Shown here: positions 32,886 to 41,421 of the stretch, piece after piece
How the letters are laid out: every line of letters begins with the position of its first letter
How positions within the stretch are numbered: the first letter of the stretch is position 1
NCBI GenBank assembly: GCA_024278755.1
Contig: JAJRSO010000075.1
Coordinates: 1 to 64,000 of the forward strand
Direction of reading: 5' to 3'
DNA: 64,000 nucleotides
From: Calditrichota bacterium
Lineage (GTDB): Bacteria; Calditrichota; Calditrichia; Calditrichales; Calditrichaceae
Translations under genes and position numbers: made by a program
The notes under the pieces: model-generated
The model's database searches: none
Seen by the model: only the letters and a program-made list of their open reading frames with translations
Told to the model about the DNA's origin: nothing

Positions 32886-34652
32886 CTAAATATTTTGCTC
32901 CGCTTTTAGTTTTTGTTCCAAGTCTGCCAGCGCCAGCGGCCGGCTGAAATGATAGCCCTGGTATTTGTAGCACTGGGCGGCATCTAAAAAGTCGAGATGA
33001 CTCTGATTTTCCACTCCTTCGGCAATCACTTCTTTGTCTAAATTTTTCCCCAGCAGAATAATTGATTTTACCAGACCGCTGTTCTGTTTACTGGTAAGCG
33101 CCTGCTGTACAAAGGTACGGTCGATTTTAATTACCGAAGCGGGAATCTTTTGCAGGTAACTTAAAGAAGCGAATCCCACCCCAAAATCATCAATGGCCAG
33201 TCGGAACCCCATATCGCTTAGTTTAAACAGATTTTTAAGCGCGATGTTGCTGTCGTCGATAATACTAGTTTCGGTGATTTCGAGCTGAATGTTTTCATAG
33301 GGAACGCTGATACTACGAACCGTATTATGCAGAATATCCACCAAAGCGGGCGCGTTAAGCTGCTTGGCGGAAAGGTTGATGGAAATATAAAGCGGCTTTT
33401 CGGGAAAGAGGCTTCTTAAATACTTAAAATCCGTTAAACTACGTTGCAGAATCCATTCCCCAAAATGTTGAATAAGGTTGCTCTCTTCGGCGATGGGAAT
33501 AAAAAGCGCCGGTGAAATACTGCCCTGTTTAGGGTGGTTCCAGCGCAGCAACGCTTCGGAACCAACGATGGAATAACGTTCGTTCTTTATCTTTTCGTAA
33601 ATGGGCTGATACAGGACGTTAAACTGACGTTCAAAATCATTCTGCTGGATCAGCTCTTTTAGGCCCTTTACAATACGCAGCCGCTCTTTGGCCGATTGTG
33701 TTAAATCTTCGGAGAAGAATTTAAAATTATTTTTAGCATGTTTTTTAGCCTCGTACATGGCCATATCGGCATTGGAAGTAAGCGTCTCCCGATCCTTGCC
33801 GTCTCTGGGGAACATTGCAATGCCGGCGCTCATGGTTAAATAGCTAATGGTGTGTTCGTGGATTTTATACGGTTCCGAAACGGAATGAATCAATTTTTCG
33901 GCCACGGTGCCCGCGTCCACATCCTGCTTTAATTCTTTTAAAATAATCGTAAACTCATCGCCGCCGAGACGAAAAATACTATCCGAAAGACGCAGGCTTT
34001 TTTTGATGCGTCGGGCCGTTTCAATTAAAACTAAATCTCCCACATCGTGCCCGAGGGAATCGTTAACCAGTTTAAAATTATCCAAATCGCAAAACAAAAC
34101 AGCCGAAATTTGCGCATCGCTACGACGAGCGGATTCCACAATCATCTGTTCCAGTTGCTGGTTAAAGAAATCACGGTTGCCAAGCCCGGTGAGTTTATCG
34201 TGAAAGGCGAGGTATTTCAGTTCCTTTTGCGATAAAATAATGGCCGTTAAATTACTGCCGAAAAAAGCCACATGCGAAACCGAATCATCCCCGTTTAAAA
34301 AGACAGGCTGATAGACGCGTTTAAAATACATGGTTTTATTGGTGTGCGGGAAATAAAGCTTTTCTGTAAAGCGCACGGTCTTTTTTTGTTCGAGGGCTTC
34401 GGTAAAAGCATCCGCCCGTTTTTTTAGACTGAGGGAATCAATTTGTAGTTTCTCGAAATAGTAGGAATCTTCTTTCCCGATAAAAGTCTCTTTGTCAAAT
34501 CCGTTGGTAAAATACTGTGAATTTAAAAACACACAGTACCGCTTGCGGTTGTACAAGGCAATTTCCATCGGCGTTTGCTCATAGGAATGTTTCAGTTTTT
34601 GCAGCGCCGAGCCGGGAGCGGAATTGAATAGACGAGCGATGATATCCAACAA
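32886..34652 (-). CDS. GGDEF-EAL cyclic-di-GMP signalling protein
   Basis: 588 residues. The N-terminal 150 residues form a PAS-like sensory region with no membrane helix (FLNSQYFTNGFDKETFIGKED). The GGDEF domain is intact: HDKLTGLGNRDFF (about 152), RLGGDEF (about 222) with an RLSD inhibitory-site motif five residues before it. The EAL domain follows: EALLRW (about 370), the Asn in SINLSAKQL, TETSIID, IDDFGVG and IKIDRTF, with EGVE near the end. All residues usually needed for both cyclase and phosphodiesterase chemistry appear present, so either or both activities are possible. It stands alone, convergent with the repeat-filled region and divergent from the saccharopine dehydrogenase gene. 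Confidence 0.93.
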   Translation of the reverse strand: MLDIIARLFNSAPGSALQKLKHSYEQTPMEIALYNRKRYCVFLNSQYFTNGFDKETFIGKEDSYYFEKLQIDSLSLKKRADAFTEALEQKKTVRFTEKLYFPHTNKTMYFKRVYQPVFLNGDDSVSHVAFFGSNLTAIILSQKELKYLAFHDKLTGLGNRDFFNQQLEQMIVESARRSDAQISAVLFCDLDNFKLVNDSLGHDVGDLVLIETARRIKKSLRLSDSIFRLGGDEFTIILKELKQDVDAGTVAEKLIHSVSEPYKIHEHTISYLTMSAGIAMFPRDGKDRETLTSNADMAMYEAKKHAKNNFKFFSEDLTQSAKERLRIVKGLKELIQQNDFERQFNVLYQPIYEKIKNERYSIVGSEALLRWNHPKQGSISPALFIPIAEESNLIQHFGEWILQRSLTDFKYLRSLFPEKPLYISINLSAKQLNAPALVDILHNTVRSISVPYENIQLEITETSIIDDSNIALKNLFKLSDMGFRLAIDDFGVGFASLSYLQKIPASVIKIDRTFVQQALTSKQNSGLVKSIILLGKNLDKEVIAEGVENQSHLDFLDAAQCYKYQGYHFSRPLALADLEQKLKAEQNI

Positions 34653-34811
34653 AATGCGAACCTCAAACCTAATGTGAATTTATTTATTGTCGAAAAGAAA
34701 AGAAAAATATTGAGGGAAATACGAATTTTCTTTTTTCGTGTAAAGAATTGTTTTAAATTGCCCGTCATTTTAAACATATGGTGCAAATCACTTCTTATAA
34801 AGGAATAAAAG

Positions 34812-36167
34812 ATGAAGCAAATTTTGGTTCTGGGAGCAGGGAAAAGCAGTCCCTATTTAATTTCATATTTACTCGACCAGGCAGAACAGAACGACTGGTA
34901 CGTAACGGTTGCCGATATGGATTTGGAATTGGCCAAAAGCCGTTTGGGCGGCAGCGCGCGGGGCAGCGCCATTCGTTTTGATATAAACGATTCGGAAATG
35001 CGTTCCTCTCATATTCAAAAATCGGACGTGGTGGTAAATATGCTGGCGCCCCGTTTTCAACATCTCGTGGCCTTAACCTGTGTGCGCATGGGCAAGCATA
35101 TGGTTTCGGTTTCGTACGAAGATATCCGCATGCGCGATTTGGCCCGCGACGCCTAACGCAAAGGCGTTTTAATGCTGACGGAAATCGGGCTTGACCCCGG
35201 TATTGATCATATGTCCGCCGCTCAGATGATCCAAAAAATTCGGGAAAAAGGCGGTAAAATAACGAGTTTTGAATCATACGGCGGCGGGTTGCCCGCACCG
35301 GATACGCTGAGCAATCCCTTTAAATATGTGATCAGTTGGAATCCGCGCAATGTGGTCATGGCCGGAGAAAACGGCGCGCAGTATCTGGAAAAGGGAAAGA
35401 TTAAAATCATCCCCTGGCATAATGTCTTTCAGAGTACCTGGCCGCTCGAAGTGCCGGGCGTCGGAATGATGGAAGCCTATCCCAACCGTGATTCGCTGAG
35501 CTACCGCGAACGCTACGGGTTTAAAGACGCCGATACGGTTATCCGCGGCACGATTCGCTATCCGGGCTGGTGCGAAACCTGGGCGCAGATTCAGCGTTTG
35601 GGATTGCCCAACGAAAAGATGCGCATCCCCAATTTAAAAGAGAGAACCTTTGCCGAATTAACGGAAATGTTTTTGCCGCTTTCGGTAGGAACACAGACCA
35701 GCATTGACAAACGGGTGCCTCGTTTCTTAAATATCAATCCCACCGGAAAGATTATGGAAAAGATGCGCTGGCTGGGTTTGTTTTCCGATGAAAAAATCGG
35801 TATGGATGTGGAAACCTCGGCCGAAGTGCTGACCCATATTCTGGCCGATAAACTGCGGCTGCGTGATGACGCCCGCGATATGGTGATTTTACTGCACCGC
35901 CTGATTGCCGAATATCCGGACGAAGAAAATCGAAAAGAAGAAATCGTTTCGACCATGCTGCATTATGGCGAAAAGGCCGGTTTTACATCCATGGCCAAAT
36001 CGGTTGGTCTGCCGGCCGCTTTAGTCGTAAAACTTCTTCTTCAGAAAAAGCTTCCGCTGGTGGGCTGTCATATTCCGACTCATCCAATGATTTACAATCC
36101 GTTAATGGAAGAATTGGAGCAGGAAGGATTTGTGTTTAACGAACAGGTAAAAAAAATAGATAGCTGA
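34812..36167 (+). pseudogene. Saccharopine dehydrogenase family gene with in-frame TAA
   Basis: AAAGGAATAAAAG precedes the ATG. The first 114 codons hold the Rossmann start VLGAGKSSPYLISYLL (about 5-20), DMDLELAKSR and NMLAPRFQHLVALTC. A TAA at 35154-35156 (codon 115) follows LARDA, and the frame continues RKGVLMLTEIGLDPGIDHMSA, the diagnostic saccharopine reductase block, through FESYGGGLPAP and RYPGWCETW to 36167. Bridged length about 451 residues fits the glutamate-forming/LYS9-like enzymes that split or form saccharopine. Relatives have Gln, Lys or Glu at the stop position. It could serve lysine breakdown; no lysine-ketoglutarate reductase is seen nearby. All else in the frame is intact. 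Confidence 0.87.
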
Positions 36168-36242
36168 CAGCTCTATTAGTGAATACGAATCGTTGCTGTA
36201 GGTTATTCCTGAAATTTATCAGGAATTTTTGAGTTCACTATA

Positions 36243-36317
36243 AAAACCACGAATTCCACGAATTTACACGAATCTATTCAATGTAATTTCAATAAAAACA
36301 ATCCGTGTCCTTCTGTG
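36243..36317. repeat. CCACGAATT-type intergenic repeat
   Basis: CCACGAATTCCACGAATTTA followed by CACGAAT, then after about 30 bases ATCCGTGTCCTTCTGTGG, whose reverse complement CCACAGAAGGACACGGAT resembles the left arm and also the arms around the GxxExxY gene (GAAGGACACCGAA). No gene is enclosed. It lies between the saccharopine dehydrogenase gene and a terminator. Confidence 0.5.
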
Positions 36318-36357
36318 GAAATCAAGGGCTATGCCTTTTTAGACTGGACTCATTCAT

Positions 36358-36396
36358 TAAAAGGTTCCGGGAATATTTTTTCCGGAACCTTTTCTT
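36358..36396. terminator. Bidirectional hairpin terminator
   Basis: AAAAGGTTCCGG pairs with CCGGAACCTTTT around GAATATTTTTT; T-rich and A-rich ends allow termination in both directions. It lies between the saccharopine dehydrogenase gene (plus) and the secreted-protein remnant (minus). Confidence 0.75.
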
Positions 36397-36403
36397 CTAA
36401 ATT

Positions 36404-36893
36404 TCAACTAACTTTAAGATAACGCCATAGTATTGAACGGATTAGGATATACCGATAAATCAAATTTTTCGGGTTGATATATTTTTCACTTCTAATTGCC
36501 ATCGATGTATTGCCGCCGACTTTCCCGTTTTTATAAACTTTCTGGATGTAAATATCTTTCGACAAAGAGTTGTTTCGACCATCGTCCCAGCCGATAATTG
36601 CGCCGTCTTTTCCTTCAGAACAGACTGACAATTCTGAATCAAGATATTTACAATAGTTAGTTGCGGCGACCATAAAACTATTTCCCCACATTTTTTCCCG
36701 GCGCTGTCAAAACGCTGGGCATACATTTGAAACGTACCGTCATAGGAAGGCCACACGGCAATAAAGCCGCATTCATATCCGAAACAAGTTCAGGCCATAA
36801 AGCATCCATATTTACTTCAATACCGGAATTATCCCACAAAAGTTCTCTATCATTATTAAATTTTTGGGCATTTATTGTTCCAAGAGGAGGAAA
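36404..36893 (-). pseudogene. Frameshifted remnant of a secreted propeller protein with sorting domain
   Basis: Reading the minus strand, three frames must be joined. First comes INAQKFNNDRELLWDNSG...WPELVSDMN, then WPSYDGTFQMYAQRFDSAGKK, then a shift into WGNSFMVAA...GAIIGWDDGRN...NGKVGG, and finally a third frame with YQPEKFDLSVYPNPFN before a stop. The AQRFD and GWDDGR words are typical of propeller-like surface proteins in this group, and LSVYPNPFN is the beginning of a C-terminal sorting domain. At least three frameshifts and missing 5' and 3' parts show advanced decay, unlike the single-lesion genes elsewhere in the window. No function can be given. Confidence 0.7.
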
Positions 36894-37014
36894 TTATTAA
36901 GAAAGACAGTTAACATATATGCACATTCTTTTTCTGTTTTCTTATCAACCGACTTTTTCCTATATTCTGTTACTCTCTTTTTTAATGACTAAAAATCAAT
37001 AAAAGGCGGTTTTT

Positions 37015-38211
37015 GTGAAACAAGTATTCTATAGTTTTATTTTTGTATGTACCTTTATGTTAAACCTGTCGGCCCAGTCGCTTCCGCTGGCGTCTCCTTT
37101 TGACCTCGGTTTTGATAGCGGCCGTTTGCAGCAGGCAGACGCCGTTATCCAAAAAGCGATTGACCAAAAGGATATTCCCGGAGCGGTGCTTTTAATTACC
37201 CGCCACAATAAAATTGCCTACCGCAAGGCTTACGGCTATAAAGAAATTCTTCCCCAAAAAATAAAAATGAAAACAGACGACGTATTCGATTTGGCTTCCT
37301 TAACCAAACCGCTGGCAACGGCTACCTCGGCAATGATCTTAATCGATCGCGGACAGTTGCGGCTTTTGGACAAGGTAAAAGATTTTTTCCCGGAATTTAT
37401 CCCCTGGCAGGAGGATTCCGGCCAGTCAAAAGAAGATATACGCATCATCCACTTAATGACCCACACATCGGGTTTGCCGCCCTACGCGCCGGTTGAAAAA
37501 TTAAAGGAAAAATACGGTTCTCCCGAGCCGGATTCTCTTTTGTCCTATATTGCCACCGTAAAGCGGCACCACGCGCCGGGCGCCTATTTTAAATACAGTT
37601 GTCTCAATTTTATTACGCTGCAGCGTATTATCGAAAAAATAAGCGGACAGAGTTTAAAAGAATTTGCCACGCACAATATATTTGAACCGTTAAAAATGGA
37701 ACACACTAAAATTGACCCGCAGGGACTTTTTGCGCAGCAATGCGTGCCCACCCAGATTCAAAAAGACAACAAACCGCTAACCGGCATCGTACACGATCCG
37801 CTGGCGCGGGTAATGATGGGCTGTATTTCGGGGAATGCCGGTCTTTTTTCCAATGCGGATGATATGGCGCTTTTCGCGGCTATGATGCTGAATAACGGGA
37901 GCTGGAACGGGCAGCGCATTTTAAGTCCGGCGGCGGTGGCGGCAGCTACCCGCATTCCAAACGGGTTCGAAGAATTCGGCCGCGGTCTGGGCTGGGATTT
38001 AAACTCGGCCTACAGTTCCAATCAGGGCGACCTGTTTTCCGATAAAACGTTCGGACACACCGGGTACACGGGAACTTCGCTGATCATCGATCCCGAACGT
38101 GAAATCGTTGTAATCCTGCTGACCAACCGCGTGCATCCCTACGATAAGGGACACGTGGTGCGATTGCGATCCCTCGTGGCAAATATTGTGGCCGGCGCGG
38201 TTATTAATTAA
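37015..38211 (+). CDS. Serine beta-lactamase-family hydrolase
   Basis: 398 residues from GTG 37015, with a signal peptide ending LSAQS. The class C beta-lactamase/esterase fold motifs are present: SLTK (S-x-x-K, about residue 94) in FDLASLTKPLATATS, the second-motif Tyr in FKYSCLNF (where most relatives have Y-S-D or Y-S-N), and HTGYTGTS (about residue 350) for the third. LMTHTSGLPPY is also conserved. Such proteins may be D-Ala-D-Ala peptidases, esterases or amide hydrolases acting in the periplasm; no substrate can be assigned. AAAGGCGG upstream supports the GTG start. It stands alone 84 bp before the next gene. Confidence 0.9.
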   Translation: MKQVFYSFIFVCTFMLNLSAQSLPLASPFDLGFDSGRLQQADAVIQKAIDQKDIPGAVLLITRHNKIAYRKAYGYKEILPQKIKMKTDDVFDLASLTKPLATATSAMILIDRGQLRLLDKVKDFFPEFIPWQEDSGQSKEDIRIIHLMTHTSGLPPYAPVEKLKEKYGSPEPDSLLSYIATVKRHHAPGAYFKYSCLNFITLQRIIEKISGQSLKEFATHNIFEPLKMEHTKIDPQGLFAQQCVPTQIQKDNKPLTGIVHDPLARVMMGCISGNAGLFSNADDMALFAAMMLNNGSWNGQRILSPAAVAAATRIPNGFEEFGRGLGWDLNSAYSSNQGDLFSDKTFGHTGYTGTSLIIDPEREIVVILLTNRVHPYDKGHVVRLRSLVANIVAGAVIN

Positions 38212-38294
38212 TAAAAAGCATTTGATAAGTGATTATTTTCCGATGGGAATTGACTATTCAATAAAGATAAGATTGTATTTACAATAGAGTTTTA

Positions 38295-38909
38295 ATGTCA
38301 GTTGAAAAAAACATCGATGAATTTCTGGTACCGGCGTCTCCGGCGTCTGCCGAAATCAAGGTGAAGGGCTCCCGCTTCATTGCCTCTATCGTGGCGGTCA
38401 AATCTAAAAATGAAGCGGAAAACGTTTTGACCGATTTCAGAAAAAAATATTACAATGCCACCCACAATTGTTTTGCCTGGCGGATCGATGAAAACAATTT
38501 CCGCTATTCGGACGACGGGGAACCGTCCGGTACGGCGGGTAAGCCGATTTTTCAGGTTTTGGAGGGAAAGGAATTAAACCAGGCGCTCTGTGTGGTTACC
38601 CGGTATTATGGCGGTACGAAACTCGGTACCGGCGGACTTATCCGGGCCTATTCCGAGGCGGCGGCGGAAGCGGCAGGGAACCTGCGCATAAAAACACTGG
38701 TGCGCACACAACGTATGGAACTTGTATTTACGTATGATTTGGAAAATCTTGTCCGGCGCACCTTAACGGATTTTAAAGGGACGATAGTGGACAGCAGTTA
38801 TTCGGAAGAGATTAAACTGACAGCAGCCGTCCCGCAAAGCAAAGCAGCGCTTTTTTCGGAACGGCTTGTAGAAAAAACAAACGCGTTAATACGGATTAAC
38901 CGGGATTAA
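38295..38909 (+). CDS. YigZ/IMPACT (UPF0029) family protein
   Basis: 204 residues, the normal length for bacterial YigZ. The N-terminal UPF0029 domain carries KGSRFIASIVAV (about 22-33), the THNCFAWRI strand (about 56) and SDDGEPSGTAGKP (about 75-87), followed by VTRYYGGTKLGTGGLIRAY (about 100-118), the most conserved block. The C-terminal ferredoxin-like DUF1949 domain follows. The family is linked to translation control in eukaryotes; the bacterial role is not settled. It ends 2 bp before the ABC ATPase start and is likely co-transcribed with it. Confidence 0.93.
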   Translation: MSVEKNIDEFLVPASPASAEIKVKGSRFIASIVAVKSKNEAENVLTDFRKKYYNATHNCFAWRIDENNFRYSDDGEPSGTAGKPIFQVLEGKELNQALCVVTRYYGGTKLGTGGLIRAYSEAAAEAAGNLRIKTLVRTQRMELVFTYDLENLVRRTLTDFKGTIVDSSYSEEIKLTAAVPQSKAALFSERLVEKTNALIRINRD

Positions 38910-38911
38910 AT

Positions 38912-39832
38912 ATGGGAAAAAATGTTTTAAGCGTTAAGGGCGTATACAAAAATTTTTTCGGTAAACCGGCCGTGGAAAATTTGTCGTTTAACGTTCAGGG
39001 CGGAGAAACCTTTGGCTTGTTGGGCCCGAACGGCGCCGGTAAGACAACGGCGATGCGTATGATTATGAATATAATTGTGCCGGACGAAGGTGAAATCCTC
39101 TTAAATGATGAGCCGAGAAAATCCCTGAAAACGAACCGTTTCGGCTATTTGCCCGAAGAGAGGGGATTATATCCGGGAGCGATTGTACTGGAAATGCTGA
39201 CCTATTTCGGAACGCTGAACAATTTATCGCGCCGCAAGGCGGAGGTCGAGGCCATCCGCTATTTAGACCGGTTGGGAATGGTGGAATATACCGATAGCCG
39301 CATTAACCAGCTTTCCAAAGGGATGCAGCAGAAGATCCAATTTATCGCCGCTTTTTTACATGATCCGGATGTGCTGATTTTAGACGAACCGTTTACCGGT
39401 CTGGACCCCATCAATCAAATTGTGTTACGGGAAATGCTGCAGGAGTATAAACAGAAAAAACGGATTTTAATCATCTCCACCCATCAGATGGAACAGGCCG
39501 AAAACATATGCGATCACATCTGCCTGATTAATCAATCCCGGGTCATATTAAACGGCCGGCTCAGCGCCATCAAAAAGAAAAACCGTGAAAATGCGTACGT
39601 GGTGGAATCGGACAGCAGCCTGGAATTTATGAATTCTTTCCCGGAAATCAACATTCTTGAAGCCGGAAATACCAGTTACAAATTTACCCTAAAAGACGAT
39701 AAAATGGCCGTTTCCGGTCTGCTGAAAAAGATTGAATCACAAGCGGATATAAAAAAACTTGAAGTTGTCGAGCCCTCGCTGCACGATATTTTCATTAAAA
39801 AGATCCAGGAACAGTCAAAGGACAAAGAATGA
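38912..39832 (+). CDS. ABC transporter ATP-binding protein (NatA type)
   Basis: 306 residues. Walker A LLGPNGAGKTT (about 34-44), a Q-loop region in FGYLPEERGLYP where the Gln is replaced by Glu (common in this exporter subfamily), the signature QLSKGMQQKIQF (about 133), Walker B VLILDEPFTGLDP and the switch His in STHQMEQAE. A C-terminal extension of about 90 residues (DUF4162-like) ends the protein. It should power the permease encoded next, whose start overlaps its stop by four bases (ATGA). Likely export of ions or small hydrophobic compounds. Confidence 0.93.
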   Translation: MGKNVLSVKGVYKNFFGKPAVENLSFNVQGGETFGLLGPNGAGKTTAMRMIMNIIVPDEGEILLNDEPRKSLKTNRFGYLPEERGLYPGAIVLEMLTYFGTLNNLSRRKAEVEAIRYLDRLGMVEYTDSRINQLSKGMQQKIQFIAAFLHDPDVLILDEPFTGLDPINQIVLREMLQEYKQKKRILIISTHQMEQAENICDHICLINQSRVILNGRLSAIKKKNRENAYVVESDSSLEFMNSFPEINILEAGNTSYKFTLKDDKMAVSGLLKKIESQADIKKLEVVEPSLHDIFIKKIQEQSKDKE

Positions 39833-41331
39833 AAAATCTGTTTCGCATCGCCCGTTGGGAATTTATTACCCGTTTTCGTTCCCGGTCGTTTTTGTTTAAT
39901 ACCTTTATTTCTCCGTTGCTGTTCACCGCGGTAATTACGCTGCCCATCCTGTTTTTCAGTTATACGCCGGAAGTGTCCACAAAGCTGGTGGGAGTAATCG
40001 ATTTATCCGGGAAAGATTTAGCCAAGGATTTACAAAAACGTCTAAACCGTAAATACCGGCTGGAAAACAGCTCGCGCGAATATGTGATATTAAAGGTATC
40101 GGTAAATAATTCGCAGCCTTATAAAGAGGTGTTGGCCGAATACCGCGATGCCGTGCACTACCGGGATTCGGTTACAATGGTTTACAATCGCATTAAAGAA
40201 CAACGCACCGAATATTATAAAAATACTCATATCCCAAACCGGGAATACTTCTTAAAAACGTCGTACGAAACGCTGCAAACCAGCCGGGAGGAAAAAGAAT
40301 TAGCAGAAATCGAATTGGAAGGCTATAAAACGGCGTTGGACTCGATGTATAAATTTGAAGCGCAAAAAACGGCCGATTCGCTTTTGGCTTCGGATGTGTT
40401 GAACACCTACCTGCTGTTTCCGGATGATTTTACCAGCCGCGGCATTCTGGAATACCATTCAAAAAATCCCGGAGACCTGCGGGAAACCGAACGCTTTGAA
40501 AAAATACTGCAATCCATTATAATCGAAAAACGCATTCTCGAAGATAATGTGGGACGCCCGAAAGTGAAAAAATGGCTGAGTCCCATAAAAATTCAAAAGT
40601 ATCAACTTTTCCCCGACGGCCAAACCGAATGGAATTTTTACGCCCAGTTTTACGGCCCGCTAATCGGTGTATTTTTATTGTTTATGGCTGTTTTTACATC
40701 CGGCGGATATTTATTTAGCAGCGTGCTGCTGGAAAAATCAAACCGGGTCATTGAGGTACTTTTGTCATATGCTTCCAGCCGCCAGTTAATGGGCGGAAAA
40801 ATTTTAGGACTGGGCTTTTTGGGATTGGTTCAGGTACTCACCTGGCTAACGGTGGCGGCGCTGCTGGCGGTTTCGAATATTATTCCCGTGAGCAAAATAA
40901 ATTATATGAATTTTACTAACGCTCTCTATTTTCTCATTTATTTCAGTTTAGGCTATCTCTTTTACGGGGCGATTTTTATCACCATCGGCTCCATTTCGTC
41001 CAATGAATACGACGCCCAACAGATCAACCAGATGCTGCGTACCATCGCCATTTTTCCGGTGCTGCTGTCTCTGGTTGTTTTGGCGGAGCCCAACGCGGAC
41101 TGGATTCGGGTTTTAAGCTGGATTCCGTTTCTTACGCCCTCTTTTATGATTATGCGCATTCCGTTAAGCGGCATACCCATCACCGGTGATATTTATCTGA
41201 CCATAATTATTATGCTGGTTTCCATTGTCCTGGTTATTCTTATCGCGGGGCGGATGTTCCGAGCGGCCACCCTCATGCAGGGAAAGCGTCCGGCCTTTTC
41301 GGAAATAATGCACTGGATTCGGGTTAAATGA
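39829..41331 (+). CDS. ABC transporter permease (NatB / ABC-2 type)
   Basis: 500 residues. One N-terminal helix (FISPLLFTAVITLPILFF), then a large extracytoplasmic domain of about 240 residues, unusually rich in charged helix (EKELAEIELEGYKT), then five or six helices in the C-terminal half (FYAQFYGPLIGVFLLFMAVF, ILGLGFLGLVQVLTWLTVAALL, ALYFLIYFSLGYLFYGAIFI, TIAIFPVLLSLVVL, IYLTIIIMLVSIVLVILIA). The VLLEKSNRVIEVLLS segment after the first core helix is typical of NatB permeases. Works with the overlapping ATPase gene upstream. Confidence 0.92.
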   Translation: MKNLFRIARWEFITRFRSRSFLFNTFISPLLFTAVITLPILFFSYTPEVSTKLVGVIDLSGKDLAKDLQKRLNRKYRLENSSREYVILKVSVNNSQPYKEVLAEYRDAVHYRDSVTMVYNRIKEQRTEYYKNTHIPNREYFLKTSYETLQTSREEKELAEIELEGYKTALDSMYKFEAQKTADSLLASDVLNTYLLFPDDFTSRGILEYHSKNPGDLRETERFEKILQSIIIEKRILEDNVGRPKVKKWLSPIKIQKYQLFPDGQTEWNFYAQFYGPLIGVFLLFMAVFTSGGYLFSSVLLEKSNRVIEVLLSYASSRQLMGGKILGLGFLGLVQVLTWLTVAALLAVSNIIPVSKINYMNFTNALYFLIYFSLGYLFYGAIFITIGSISSNEYDAQQINQMLRTIAIFPVLLSLVVLAEPNADWIRVLSWIPFLTPSFMIMRIPLSGIPITGDIYLTIIIMLVSIVLVILIAGRMFRAATLMQGKRPAFSEIMHWIRVK

Positions 41332-41421
41332 GCGGATTTTTAAAACGTGTTTTTATACGTAATGAACACTTAGAGTAAAAATCATTTAAATGCTTTACCT
41401 TCTTTGCGGTTAGCTTTTTAA

